The translations under genes were made by a program, and so were the position numbers. DNA of 64,000 bases from an uncultured Alphaproteobacteria bacterium (lineage in GTDB: Bacteria > Pseudomonadota > Alphaproteobacteria > CAAGCB01 > CAG-977): positions 1 to 64,000 of the forward strand of contig CAKQWA010000003.1 in the NCBI GenBank assembly GCA_934277945.1. Direction: 5' to 3'. Positions 51,027 through 59,130 of the stretch are shown in pieces. A model generated the notes under the pieces. It did no database searches. It saw nothing but the letters and a program-made list of their open reading frames with translations, and was not told the DNA's origin. Each line of letters starts with the position of its first letter. The stretch's first letter is position 1.

Positions 51027-52107
51027 CGGCTTTCATGCCGGCGACGACCGCGCTTTCCATGGTGCAGGGCAAGCCCGTCTGCACAAAATCGGACGCCAGA
51101 AAAATCACATAATCGCCGATGTCCGTCTGCGGTCTGCCCGCGTTGAATTCCGCCGTCTGCACGGGCGTGGCGCGCTTGTTGACGACGACGCGGTACGGCG
51201 GGCGTTTTTCGGGCTCGACAAGCACTTTCGCCAAATCCTGCCAAATCAGCCCCGCCAGCATATCGGGCGAATACTGCGCCAGTAAAGCGTCCGCCGCGCT
51301 GACGGTGATCGACACGACGCCGTTTCTGACAAAGACGAAATCCGCGCGCGAAGAATGAAGCAATCCGGCGTAGGATCGCCCGTTTTTCAAAACGGCGTTC
51401 GATTTGTAATGAATGTTCAAAATGGTGTTCGTCGCGTATTCGTTAATGTCGCGCACATATTTGCTTAACGCGGGCGCGGGCAGGGCAAGAATGACCATAT
51501 CGTCCTTTTCCAGCGGCACGGTTTTGTTGAAAAAGACCAGTTCCTCCTCGTAAGCGGCTTTCAGGCGGTGTCCGAAATGAATCGCCGCGCCGTTTTTGCG
51601 CAAATAGGACACAATCGGGTCGATGACCGCGTCGTTCAGCGATTTTTTCGCCAGATACACGCGGTTGCCGTCCTTTTGCACGCATTTGCACAGCGTTTTG
51701 AACGCCATGCGCATATCCGCCTGATCTTTCGGTGTGTTCATAATCGACTTGACGACCAGCGGCAGAACGCGCTTGGCTTTGAATATCGACAACAGCGGAT
51801 GCGCCAGATTGATTTGGAAAAACTTTTTCGTTTTCATGTTGAAAAACGGGATTTTCGTTCCCTCGTCGACAAACGCGTCGGGACGACCGCCGCAGATTTC
51901 CAACAGCGAAAACAGTGCGTGATTCGCGCCCATAAACAAATGCGTGCCGTTGTCCAGTTCCGCCTGCGTTTTGGAATCGAAAAACGAGCGGCAGCGTCCG
52001 CCCGCGTGCGCGGCGGCTTCGTACAAAGCGACGGGAACGCCCTGCCGCGTCAGATGCACGGCGGCGCTTAATCCCGCCAATCCCGCTCCGATGATATGAA
52101 CGACCAT
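51001..52107 (-). CDS. hpnE: Hydroxysqualene dehydroxylase HpnE
   Basis: A 368-residue FAD-dependent enzyme of the phytoene-desaturase-like group. The dinucleotide motif is HIIGAGLAGLSAAVHL, followed by EAAAHAGGRCRSF and DNGTHLFMGANH. C-terminal FAD contact lies in FVQTGLPCTMESAVVAG. In the HpnCDE route it reduces hydroxysqualene to squalene. The protein is somewhat shorter than many HpnE, but core motifs are present. It is last in the order hpnC-hpnD-hpnE and 9 bases after hpnD. Confidence 0.9.
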   Translation of the reverse strand: MVVHIIGAGLAGLSAAVHLTRQGVPVALYEAAAHAGGRCRSFFDSKTQAELDNGTHLFMGANHALFSLLEICGGRPDAFVDEGTKIPFFNMKTKKFFQINLAHPLLSIFKAKRVLPLVVKSIMNTPKDQADMRMAFKTLCKCVQKDGNRVYLAKKSLNDAVIDPIVSYLRKNGAAIHFGHRLKAAYEEELVFFNKTVPLEKDDMVILALPAPALSKYVRDINEYATNTILNIHYKSNAVLKNGRSYAGLLHSSRADFVFVRNGVVSITVSAADALLAQYSPDMLAGLIWQDLAKVLVEPEKRPPYRVVVNKRATPVQTAEFNAGRPQTDIGDYVIFLASDFVQTGLPCTMESAVVAGMKAAQAVIDGL

Positions 52108-52116
52108 GCCCGCTCC

Positions 52117-52971
52117 TTAAAACAGGGAGATTTTCAAAACCGTTGCCAATAACCACAATTTAGACGGCTTTGCGCGCGGGGACAAGACTTCAAATCCGCG
52201 TTTTTCCATAATCAGCAGGATTTTTTTGTACACTTTCATCATCAAAACGGCGGCTTTCATCTGCTTTTTGTCAAGCGATTCCAACAGCGTTTCCGCTTCC
52301 GTGTAGCGCAGAAAAGCCCTTTGAGCCAACTCTTGCCTTGCGATTTTCAAATCCGGATGCTTCAACACGGCGGACAGGGGCGTGTTTTCGTCAATTTCGA
52401 TGCCCGCTTTTCGCAGACATTCGGCGGGCATATACAGCCGTCCGAGTTCCAAATCCTCCTCCATGTCGCGCAAAATGTTCGTCAGTTGGAGAGCCTCGCC
52501 CAACACGACGGCGAATCTTTGCGCGTCGGGGGACGAATCGCCGAAAATGTAAACGGACAGCACGCCGACGGCGCCGGCGACGCGGCGGCAGTACAGTTCC
52601 AGCTGAACCATGTCGGGCGCGCGCATATTGTCGTTCATGTCCGTTTCCATGCCGTCGATCAGCGCCAGAAATTCCTCCTGCGGCAGATTGTATTTCTTAA
52701 TGACGCCGTAGAGTTCCTGCGCGACGGGATTGCCGTTCGGAATTTCGTCGCGGTACAAAGCGGCGATGTCGTCGCGCCACACGGACAGTGCGCGGATTTT
52801 GTCGTTTATCGGCGCGGGTTCGTCCGCAATATCGTCAATCAGGCGGCAGTAGGCGTAAATCGCGAACATGGCGTCGCGTTTGTCTTTCGGCAGGATTTTC
52901 ATGCCCGCCGTGAAGGACGAGCCGGATTTTTTGACTACGGATTCGATATAGGTGCGGTTGGCTTGCGTCAT
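52117..52971 (-). CDS. hpnD: Presqualene diphosphate synthase HpnD
   Basis: A 284-residue squalene/phytoene-synthase-fold protein. The Asp-rich motifs are YCRLIDDIADE and NILRDMEEDLELGRLYMP, with the KSGSSFTAGMKILP start typical of HpnD. It condenses two farnesyl diphosphates to presqualene diphosphate. The start at 52971 gives an ATGA overlap with hpnC; a longer open frame upstream is inside hpnC. Confidence 0.93.
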   Translation of the reverse strand: MTQANRTYIESVVKKSGSSFTAGMKILPKDKRDAMFAIYAYCRLIDDIADEPAPINDKIRALSVWRDDIAALYRDEIPNGNPVAQELYGVIKKYNLPQEEFLALIDGMETDMNDNMRAPDMVQLELYCRRVAGAVGVLSVYIFGDSSPDAQRFAVVLGEALQLTNILRDMEEDLELGRLYMPAECLRKAGIEIDENTPLSAVLKHPDLKIARQELAQRAFLRYTEAETLLESLDKKQMKAAVLMMKVYKKILLIMEKRGFEVLSPRAKPSKLWLLATVLKISLF

Positions 52972-53810
52972 GTCAGTTTCTTTCTTCTCAATCCCGCGAA
53001 AACGCCGGCAAGTCCCGCGATGAACCAGTCGGATTTGCGCAGGGAAACGTTTTGCGCCAGAATGTCCTGCGTTTTCAGCCGCGCCGCCAGCCGTTGCGCC
53101 AGTTTGTAAATGACGCACACCTCCATGCGCAGACCGCGCGAACGGATGACCATGGGAATCGGCGCGGATTCTGTCAGAAGTCCCTCGATTGCGCTGACGG
53201 CGCGGTCGAACACGGCGCGCAGTTTTTCGTTTGTCCTGTCGGCGTTCAGCGCGTCGGCGGTCAAACCCTGTTCGTCGAACCAAGCCTGCGGCAGATATAC
53301 GCGGTTGAGCGTCAGATAGTCTTTTTTGCAGTCTTGCAGATGATTGTTGATTTGCAAGGCGGCGCACAGCGCGTCCGACGAAAAGTACGCGGACGGGCTT
53401 TCTTTGTGCAAATCGAGCATGAAGCGTCCGACGGCGGCGGCGGAATAGCGGCAGTAGCCCGTCAAATCTTCGAAAGTTTCGTATTTTTTGCCCGACGCGT
53501 CCATGCGAAACGCTTTCAATAAATCGCGCGCGTGGTCGATCGTGACATTACATTCCAGCAGGGACAGGCGCAGTTTCGCGGCGCAAAGCGTTTCCGGCGA
53601 CGCCGATTCCCGTCCGCGCAGAACTTCCTCCAAACCGTTCAGTTTTTGCAATTTTTCGGAAGACGGCAAGTCGGGCGAATCGGCGATGTCGTCCGCCGTG
53701 CGCGCGAAATCGTAAAAAGCGGCGACGTGCTTGCGCAGCGGCGCGGCGATCAGTTGCGACCCGACGGGAAAATTTTCCTCGTCGGCGTTTTTCGAGCGTT
53801 CAACCGTCAA
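52968..53810 (-). CDS. hpnC: Hydroxysqualene synthase HpnC
   Basis: A 280-residue relative of HpnD with the HpnC-type N-terminus ENFPVGSQLIAAPLRKHVAA. Metal-binding motifs are DFARTADDIADS and NHLQDCKKDYLTLNRVYLP. It converts presqualene diphosphate to hydroxysqualene. It overlaps trmFO upstream by 11 bases and hpnD by 4 bases, so all four genes form a tightly coupled operon. Squalene-hopene cyclase is not in the window. Confidence 0.92.
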   Translation of the reverse strand: MTVERSKNADEENFPVGSQLIAAPLRKHVAAFYDFARTADDIADSPDLPSSEKLQKLNGLEEVLRGRESASPETLCAAKLRLSLLECNVTIDHARDLLKAFRMDASGKKYETFEDLTGYCRYSAAAVGRFMLDLHKESPSAYFSSDALCAALQINNHLQDCKKDYLTLNRVYLPQAWFDEQGLTADALNADRTNEKLRAVFDRAVSAIEGLLTESAPIPMVIRSRGLRMEVCVIYKLAQRLAARLKTQDILAQNVSLRKSDWFIAGLAGVFAGLRRKKLT

Positions 53811-55146
53811 TGCGTTCCCTCCAATCCTCCAAATCGTTCAGGGCGCGCGCGCTGATGGCGGCTTTTCTGTCCGCGCCTTTCAATTTGCGCTTGCCTTCGG
53901 GGACGGGCGGCGCGGGAAACAGCCCGAACGTGATGTTCATCGGCTGGAACGTTTCTTCCTGCGCGTTTTGCGTAATGTGGCGGAGCATTGAACCGAACGC
54001 CGTCGTTTCGGGCGGCGGGACGGGGGCTTCGCCGCGCGCTTCAAAAGCCGTGAACACGCCCGCCATCAGCCCGACCGCCGCGCTTTCGACATAGCCTTCG
54101 CATCCGGTGACCTGACCGGCGAAGCGCAGGGTGGGGCGCGCTTTCAAACGCAATGTGTCGTCCAGCACTTTCGGCGAACACAAAAACGTGTTGCGGTGGA
54201 TTCCGCCCAAGCGCGCGAAGACGGCGTTTTTCAAAGCGGGAACCATTGTAAAGACGCGTTTTTGCTCGCCGTAGGTCAGTTTTGTCTGGAATCCGACCAG
54301 ATTCAACAGCGTGCCCTGACGGTTTTCCTTGCGCAGTTGAATGACGGCGTAGGGGCGTTTTTGCGTGCGCGGATCGGTCAGACCGACGGGCTTCATGGGA
54401 CCGTACATCAGCGTGTCGCGCCCGCGCTGCGCCATAATTTCAACGGGCAGACAGCCCTCGAAATACGGCGTGTTTTTTTCCCATTCCTTGAACGTGATTT
54501 TTTCGCCCGTCAGCAACGCGTCGACGAACGCTTCGTATTCCTCGCGCGTCAGCGGGCAGTTGATGTAGTCGTCGCCGTCGCCCTTGTCGTAGCGCGATTG
54601 CTTCCACGCGTTTGACATATCGACGGAATCGGCTTCGACAATCGGAGCGATCGCATCGAAAAAGTGCAGGGAATCCGCGCCCGTCAAGGCTTGAATCTGT
54701 TCGGCGAACGAATCGCTTGTCAGCGGTCCCGTCGCGATAATCGCCAATCCGTCGGATTCTTCGGGCAGTTTTTGCACTTCTTCGCGCACCAGCGTGACGT
54801 TTTCGTTTTCTTTCAAAGCGTTTTCGATGTAGGCGGAAAATTTTTCGCGATCGACAGCCAAAGCCCCGCCCGCCGCGACCGAACACGCGTCCGCCGCCTG
54901 CATGATCAGCGAGTGACAGCGGCGCATTTCCTCGTGCATCAGCCCGACGGCGTTGCGCGAAGAATCGTCGGAACGCAGGGAATTCGAGCAAACCAATTCC
55001 GCCAAGCCCGCCGTTTTGTGCGCGGGAGTCGTCTTTACGGGACGCATTTCTTTCAGCACGGTTTTAACGCCGCGCCGCGCGAGTTGCCACGCCGCTTCGC
55101 ACCCCGCCAAACCGCCGCCGACGACCGTAACGCTTTTCGTGTTCAT
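53800..55146 (-). CDS. trmFO: Folate- and FAD-dependent tRNA (uracil-54-C5)-methyltransferase
   Basis: A 448-residue TrmFO, which makes ribothymidine at tRNA position 54 using methylene-tetrahydrofolate. It starts with the FAD motif VVGGGLAGCEAAWQLAR and has KTAGLAELVCSNSLRSDD, LPVEIMAQRGRDTL, PMKPVGL, VGFQTKLTYGEQ and GQVTGCEGYVESAA-type segments, all characteristic. It is the first gene of the operon with hpnCDE. Confidence 0.96.
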   Translation of the reverse strand: MNTKSVTVVGGGLAGCEAAWQLARRGVKTVLKEMRPVKTTPAHKTAGLAELVCSNSLRSDDSSRNAVGLMHEEMRRCHSLIMQAADACSVAAGGALAVDREKFSAYIENALKENENVTLVREEVQKLPEESDGLAIIATGPLTSDSFAEQIQALTGADSLHFFDAIAPIVEADSVDMSNAWKQSRYDKGDGDDYINCPLTREEYEAFVDALLTGEKITFKEWEKNTPYFEGCLPVEIMAQRGRDTLMYGPMKPVGLTDPRTQKRPYAVIQLRKENRQGTLLNLVGFQTKLTYGEQKRVFTMVPALKNAVFARLGGIHRNTFLCSPKVLDDTLRLKARPTLRFAGQVTGCEGYVESAAVGLMAGVFTAFEARGEAPVPPPETTAFGSMLRHITQNAQEETFQPMNITFGLFPAPPVPEGKRKLKGADRKAAISARALNDLEDWRERIDG

Positions 55147-55245
55147 TTTTTATCCGCTCCGTCAAATAGTATGTCTTGTTTGAGTCGAAATATATCTATA
55201 TACTATTGTCATTCTTTTTTCCACTTTGTTTGTCGGGGAATGGCA

Positions 55246-55704
55246 ATGAAATCGTTTTTTATCTGGACAATCGTGATTTTGACGGCGTTCTGGTGGCTGT
55301 ATTTTCACATTTATCCGTTTTTCCGCCGCCTGTTGCGCGGCAGAGGAATCGCCTACGTTTCCCCGAAAACGCTGGATGAAAAAATCAAGTCGCACGCCGA
55401 TTTGGTCATGATCGACATCCGCGAGGATTTCAACGACAAAATCGTCGGATACATCAACGGCTCGGTCAGTCTGCCGTATGACAAATTCATGGCGAAAATC
55501 GCGAAAGACGCGGACAGTCTGGCGGGGTTTAAGGATGTGCCCGTCGTCATTGTCGGTCTGCGCGACGAAAACGAATCCTTTTACGCGTACAAAACCTTGA
55601 AACAGCGCGGTTTCGCCGATGTTTCCATTTTGGACAAAGGCATTACCCAATGGTTGCGCGACGGTTTGCCGACGGTGCGTCCCTATGCTCCGAAAGACGC
55701 TTAA
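55246..55704 (+). CDS. Membrane-anchored rhodanese-like protein without the catalytic Cys
   Basis: A 152-residue protein with one N-terminal membrane helix (residues 4-20) and a rhodanese fold: VMIDIREDF, GYINGSVSLPYDKF, VPVVIVGLRDENES and KTLKQRGFADVSILDKGITQWL. The loop that normally begins with the active Cys reads GLRDEN (104-109), so sulfurtransferase activity is unlikely and a binding role is inferred. Start at 55246 is best spaced from CGGGGA; ATG 55240 is an alternative. It overlaps the next gene by 20 bases. Confidence 0.8.
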   Translation: MKSFFIWTIVILTAFWWLYFHIYPFFRRLLRGRGIAYVSPKTLDEKIKSHADLVMIDIREDFNDKIVGYINGSVSLPYDKFMAKIAKDADSLAGFKDVPVVIVGLRDENESFYAYKTLKQRGFADVSILDKGITQWLRDGLPTVRPYAPKDA

Positions 55705-57928
55705 ATCCGCCATTTTCGCGACGGTGCTGTGCGCCGCCCGCCTTGCGTTCGCTTCCCCGTTCGACCCGCCGGAACCGAACAAGGTGCTGATGTACTATTT
55801 TCCGTCCGCCGCGCTGAAAAATCCGACGACTCTGGAACGCACGCAAGCGTATAAAACGCCCGCCGTCGTCGCGAAAGACGGCGCGGACAACGAAAAAGCG
55901 GACGACGCCATTCAGTACGAACACGGGATTCAGACGCAGTCCGGATTGTCCGTCGTCGGCACGAAAAAAGCGTTGCAGGACCACACGAAACTGGATTTGA
56001 CGACGCCCGCGAAAGTCGTCATTTTCACCGACCGCAAGCGCAAATCTCCCGCGAACAAGCCCGCTTCGCCCGAATTTTCCCTGCGCGAACCGTTCGACGT
56101 GCAGATTATCCCGATTCACTTCGCCAAAGAGATTTTGAAAGAAAAGGCGACGCCGGAAAACGCCGGAATGCAGACAAAAACGGCTGAAAAACCGACCGCC
56201 GCCAAGCCGAAGAAAAAGAAAATCGTCAAGAAAATCATTCGCCGGATTTATGTGCAAAAAACGCCGGAACAGACCGTTTTCGACGCTTCCCGCGCGTTTG
56301 ACGAACTGCAAAATTGCGGCGGCAAAGTCGACGAGGCGCTGACCGCGCTGGCAAAAGCGCTTGATTTCGACGAACTGCCCGCGAACAAGACTTCCTGCGA
56401 CGTTTTCAACGCCGTCGCAACGTACCTGAAAAAGTGCCACCCGTATCCCGTCGTGTATTACACGCCGACGAACGCCGCCGTCGCCCGCGACATTTCCTTG
56501 CAGAAATCCGTCGATTTGCTGACGGGGCATTATTCGCGAGAGGCGTGCGGCTATCTGAATTTGGCGAAAATCAATTTTGAAAAGGCGGAATTTTACAAAT
56601 CCGCGCTGGCGGGAGTCGATTTTTCCGAGTCGTATTTCAATTTCGCGACGTTCATGGACAGCGATTTTTCCGACACGGTCTTTAAGGGCGCGATTATCGA
56701 CAACGCGTTGATTCAAAATGTGAATTTGTCGGGCGCGTACTTTAAAAACGCCGTTTTGAAAAATACGCACGTTCAAAAAAGCGACTTGCGCATGGCGAAT
56801 TTTGAAAAAGCCGATTTGGTCAACACGCAGTTTCGCGACGTGAATTTGGACGCGTCGTCGTTCGGCGGCGCGAACATGGCGAACACGCTGATCAAAAAAT
56901 CGTCCGCCATGAAAATCGCCGCGCAAAACGCCGATTTCACGCGCGCCGTTTTGTCCGACGTCGCGCTGAACGGGGCGGACGCGCGCAACGCCGATTTTTC
57001 AAACATCGTGTGCGACAAATGCGTTTTCGACGGCGCGGATTTGCAAAACGCGTGGCTGTATCAGGATTTGATCGTCGATTCCTCTTTCGCGGGGGCGAAT
57101 CTGCAAAACGCGAATTTAACGCAGTCCCGCTTTGAAAAAAGCCTGAATTTGAAAGACGCGGATTTGTACCGAGCGAACGTTTCGGACGTGAATTTGCGTC
57201 TGTTTTCGCAGATGTCGCCCGAAGATTTGCGCTTGCTGACCGTCAACCGCGCCACCGAATTTCCCGCCGAAACGCCGCGATTCGACGAAGCGTCTTACGA
57301 TACCGCGATTTTTGAAGCGCGCCGCAAACGTCCCGATTTCAATTCCGGCGATTGTTCCGCGAAAGTGTGCGCCGACCGTCTGCTCGGACGCGCGTCGAAT
57401 CACAATCTGGCGGTGCGGGCGATGACCGTTTTGTCCGACGCCGGACAGGACGCGGAATCGACGGATTGGGCGATTTGCACCATGTCGTGCATCGCGCGCG
57501 CGGACAAGATGCTTGAACCGTCGCAAATCGACATTTTAACGTCGTTCGTGCGCCGCGAACGCCCTTGGTCGCACGAGATGTTCGTCGAACGTCCGGCGGA
57601 GCAAAAATGGGGCGAATTGCCGCATGACACGCCGGAAAACGTGCAGAAAGTGCTGAACATTCTGACCGCGCTGTCCCGCTCGGACGGCTTTGCGTACAAC
57701 ATAGATTTGACGCAGACGGATTTGCGCGGGACGGATTTGTCGGACGGCGATTTAAACCACTTTGATTTTCGCGGCTCGAACGTGTCGATGGCGAATTTCG
57801 GCAATGCCGTTCCCGCCAATTCCGCTTTGCTGTTCAACGACGTGATTTTTGACGAATATACCGTATTCCCGCAGGCGATGAATGTGTGGTATCCTCACTT
57901 GCAGGAAACTGAAAGGACGCAGAAATGA
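55685..57928 (+). CDS. Exported pentapeptide-repeat protein
   Basis: A 747-residue protein with a signal peptide ending near RLAFA. Residues 25-200 are Lys/Pro-rich and end in a very basic stretch (KPKKKKIVKKIIRRIY). A helical region follows, then about 35 pentapeptide repeats of A(D/N)LXX type at roughly 295-525 (examples ANFEKADLVNTQF, GADLQNANLTQ), and a few more near 695-715. These form a right-handed square beta-helix. Cytoplasmic members can mimic DNA and protect gyrase; an exported one must do something else. Six or more Cys could form disulfides. It overlaps the Sel1 gene by 4 bases. Confidence 0.82.
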   Translation: MLRKTLKSAIFATVLCAARLAFASPFDPPEPNKVLMYYFPSAALKNPTTLERTQAYKTPAVVAKDGADNEKADDAIQYEHGIQTQSGLSVVGTKKALQDHTKLDLTTPAKVVIFTDRKRKSPANKPASPEFSLREPFDVQIIPIHFAKEILKEKATPENAGMQTKTAEKPTAAKPKKKKIVKKIIRRIYVQKTPEQTVFDASRAFDELQNCGGKVDEALTALAKALDFDELPANKTSCDVFNAVATYLKKCHPYPVVYYTPTNAAVARDISLQKSVDLLTGHYSREACGYLNLAKINFEKAEFYKSALAGVDFSESYFNFATFMDSDFSDTVFKGAIIDNALIQNVNLSGAYFKNAVLKNTHVQKSDLRMANFEKADLVNTQFRDVNLDASSFGGANMANTLIKKSSAMKIAAQNADFTRAVLSDVALNGADARNADFSNIVCDKCVFDGADLQNAWLYQDLIVDSSFAGANLQNANLTQSRFEKSLNLKDADLYRANVSDVNLRLFSQMSPEDLRLLTVNRATEFPAETPRFDEASYDTAIFEARRKRPDFNSGDCSAKVCADRLLGRASNHNLAVRAMTVLSDAGQDAESTDWAICTMSCIARADKMLEPSQIDILTSFVRRERPWSHEMFVERPAEQKWGELPHDTPENVQKVLNILTALSRSDGFAYNIDLTQTDLRGTDLSDGDLNHFDFRGSNVSMANFGNAVPANSALLFNDVIFDEYTVFPQAMNVWYPHLQETERTQK

Positions 57929-58974
57929 AACGGATTCTGATTGCTGTTATGACGATGCTGTACGCCATGCCGTCTTTCGCGGCGGACGTGTCTTCGCTGA
58001 TTGCGCGCGCGAAAAACGGGGACGACGCGGCGGCGGCGGAACTGGGACAATACTATTATGTGGAGAAAAAGAACCCGAAATCCGCTGAAAAATGGCTGAA
58101 ACAGGCGGCGGACGCGGGCATCCCCGACGCGCAGTACCAACTGGCGCGCGTGTACGACGCTTCGCGCGAGGGCAAGCATCCCAACAAGGAGGTCGTCGCG
58201 ATTTTGGAAAAGGCTTCTTCCGCCGGACAGACGGACGCGCAAGTGTATCTGGGGCGCATTTACGAATTCGGACGCAAGGGAATCGCCCGCGACGTCCGCC
58301 GCGCCGAAGTGCTGTACAGTCTGGCGGCGGCAAAGGGCTCGAACGAGGCGATGCGCCGTCTGGAAGCGATTTATCAGGCGTCCAAGGACGGCTATGTCAA
58401 AGCGGTTCAGGCGGACGACGACGTGGCTTGGCTGGACAGATCCGTGGAGCAGGGCAACGCGGAAGCGGCTTTGCGTCTGGCGGAAATGTCTTTGCGCGGG
58501 GAAAAGGTGCCGAAAAACGCCAAACGCGCGGCTGAATTGTATCAAATCGCCGCGGACGCGGGAATCGTGCAGGCGCAGTCGGAACTGGGCGCGCTGTACG
58601 CCGAGGGCGAGGGCGTGGCGCAAAACAACGAAAAAGCCGTTGAACTTTTAACGGCGGCGGCGAAGCAGGGCTATGTCGAAGCCCAGCGCAAACTGGCGAA
58701 TTTGTACGCGATGACGCTCAAACAACTTCCCGAAGCGTACGCGTGGCAGGTTATCAGCCTGTCGGCGATGTTCCCGAACGCGTCGAATCTGGCGGACGTG
58801 TCGCCCGATTTGGAACGCCTTTTGCGCGCGATGACGCAGGAGCAAATCAAACAGGGACAGCAAATCGCGTCGAATTTGGTGCTGATTATCAAGAAGAACA
58901 AAAAAATTCAGGAAGAAAAGCAGATGCGCCAGATCAAAATGATGGAAAATTATCAGCGCGAATTTAGGAACTGA
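57925..58974 (+). CDS. Exported Sel1-repeat protein
   Basis: A 349-residue periplasmic protein with a signal peptide ending PSFAA. About six or seven Sel1-type tetratricopeptide-like repeats follow (WLKQAADAGIPDAQYQLARVY, ELYQIAADAGIVQAQSELG, with the LGALYAEGEGVAQN end). A Lys-rich helix closes the protein. Such solenoids bind partner proteins. It is the last gene of the operon with the rhodanese-like and pentapeptide-repeat proteins and is followed by a terminator. Confidence 0.88.
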   Translation: MKRILIAVMTMLYAMPSFAADVSSLIARAKNGDDAAAAELGQYYYVEKKNPKSAEKWLKQAADAGIPDAQYQLARVYDASREGKHPNKEVVAILEKASSAGQTDAQVYLGRIYEFGRKGIARDVRRAEVLYSLAAAKGSNEAMRRLEAIYQASKDGYVKAVQADDDVAWLDRSVEQGNAEAALRLAEMSLRGEKVPKNAKRAAELYQIAADAGIVQAQSELGALYAEGEGVAQNNEKAVELLTAAAKQGYVEAQRKLANLYAMTLKQLPEAYAWQVISLSAMFPNASNLADVSPDLERLLRAMTQEQIKQGQQIASNLVLIIKKNKKIQEEKQMRQIKMMENYQREFRN

Positions 58975-58995
58975 TTGAAAAACTTAAAGAAAAAG

Positions 58996-59022
58996 ACGGT
59001 CGGTCAAACGACCGTTTTTTTT
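58996..59022 (+). terminator. Terminator after the Sel1 gene
   Basis: ACGGTCG pairs with CGACCGT over a 6-base loop, followed by eight T. Confidence 0.85.
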
Positions 59023-59063
59023 GTGTGTATCGCGTGTTTTTTTCTGATATAGTGCTTTTGACC

Positions 59064-59092
59064 TTGACAGAACGCCCATCTTTTTATATAGG
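59064..59092 (+). promoter_or_regulatory. Sigma-70 promoter for the aas-like gene
   Basis: A perfect TTGACA (59064-59069) and TATAGG (59087-59092) are separated by 17 bases. TATATA two bases earlier could serve instead. Confidence 0.5.
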
Positions 59093-59130
59093 CGTATAAA
59101 AAGAATTTCCCGAATGAAAGGATTTTTCTG

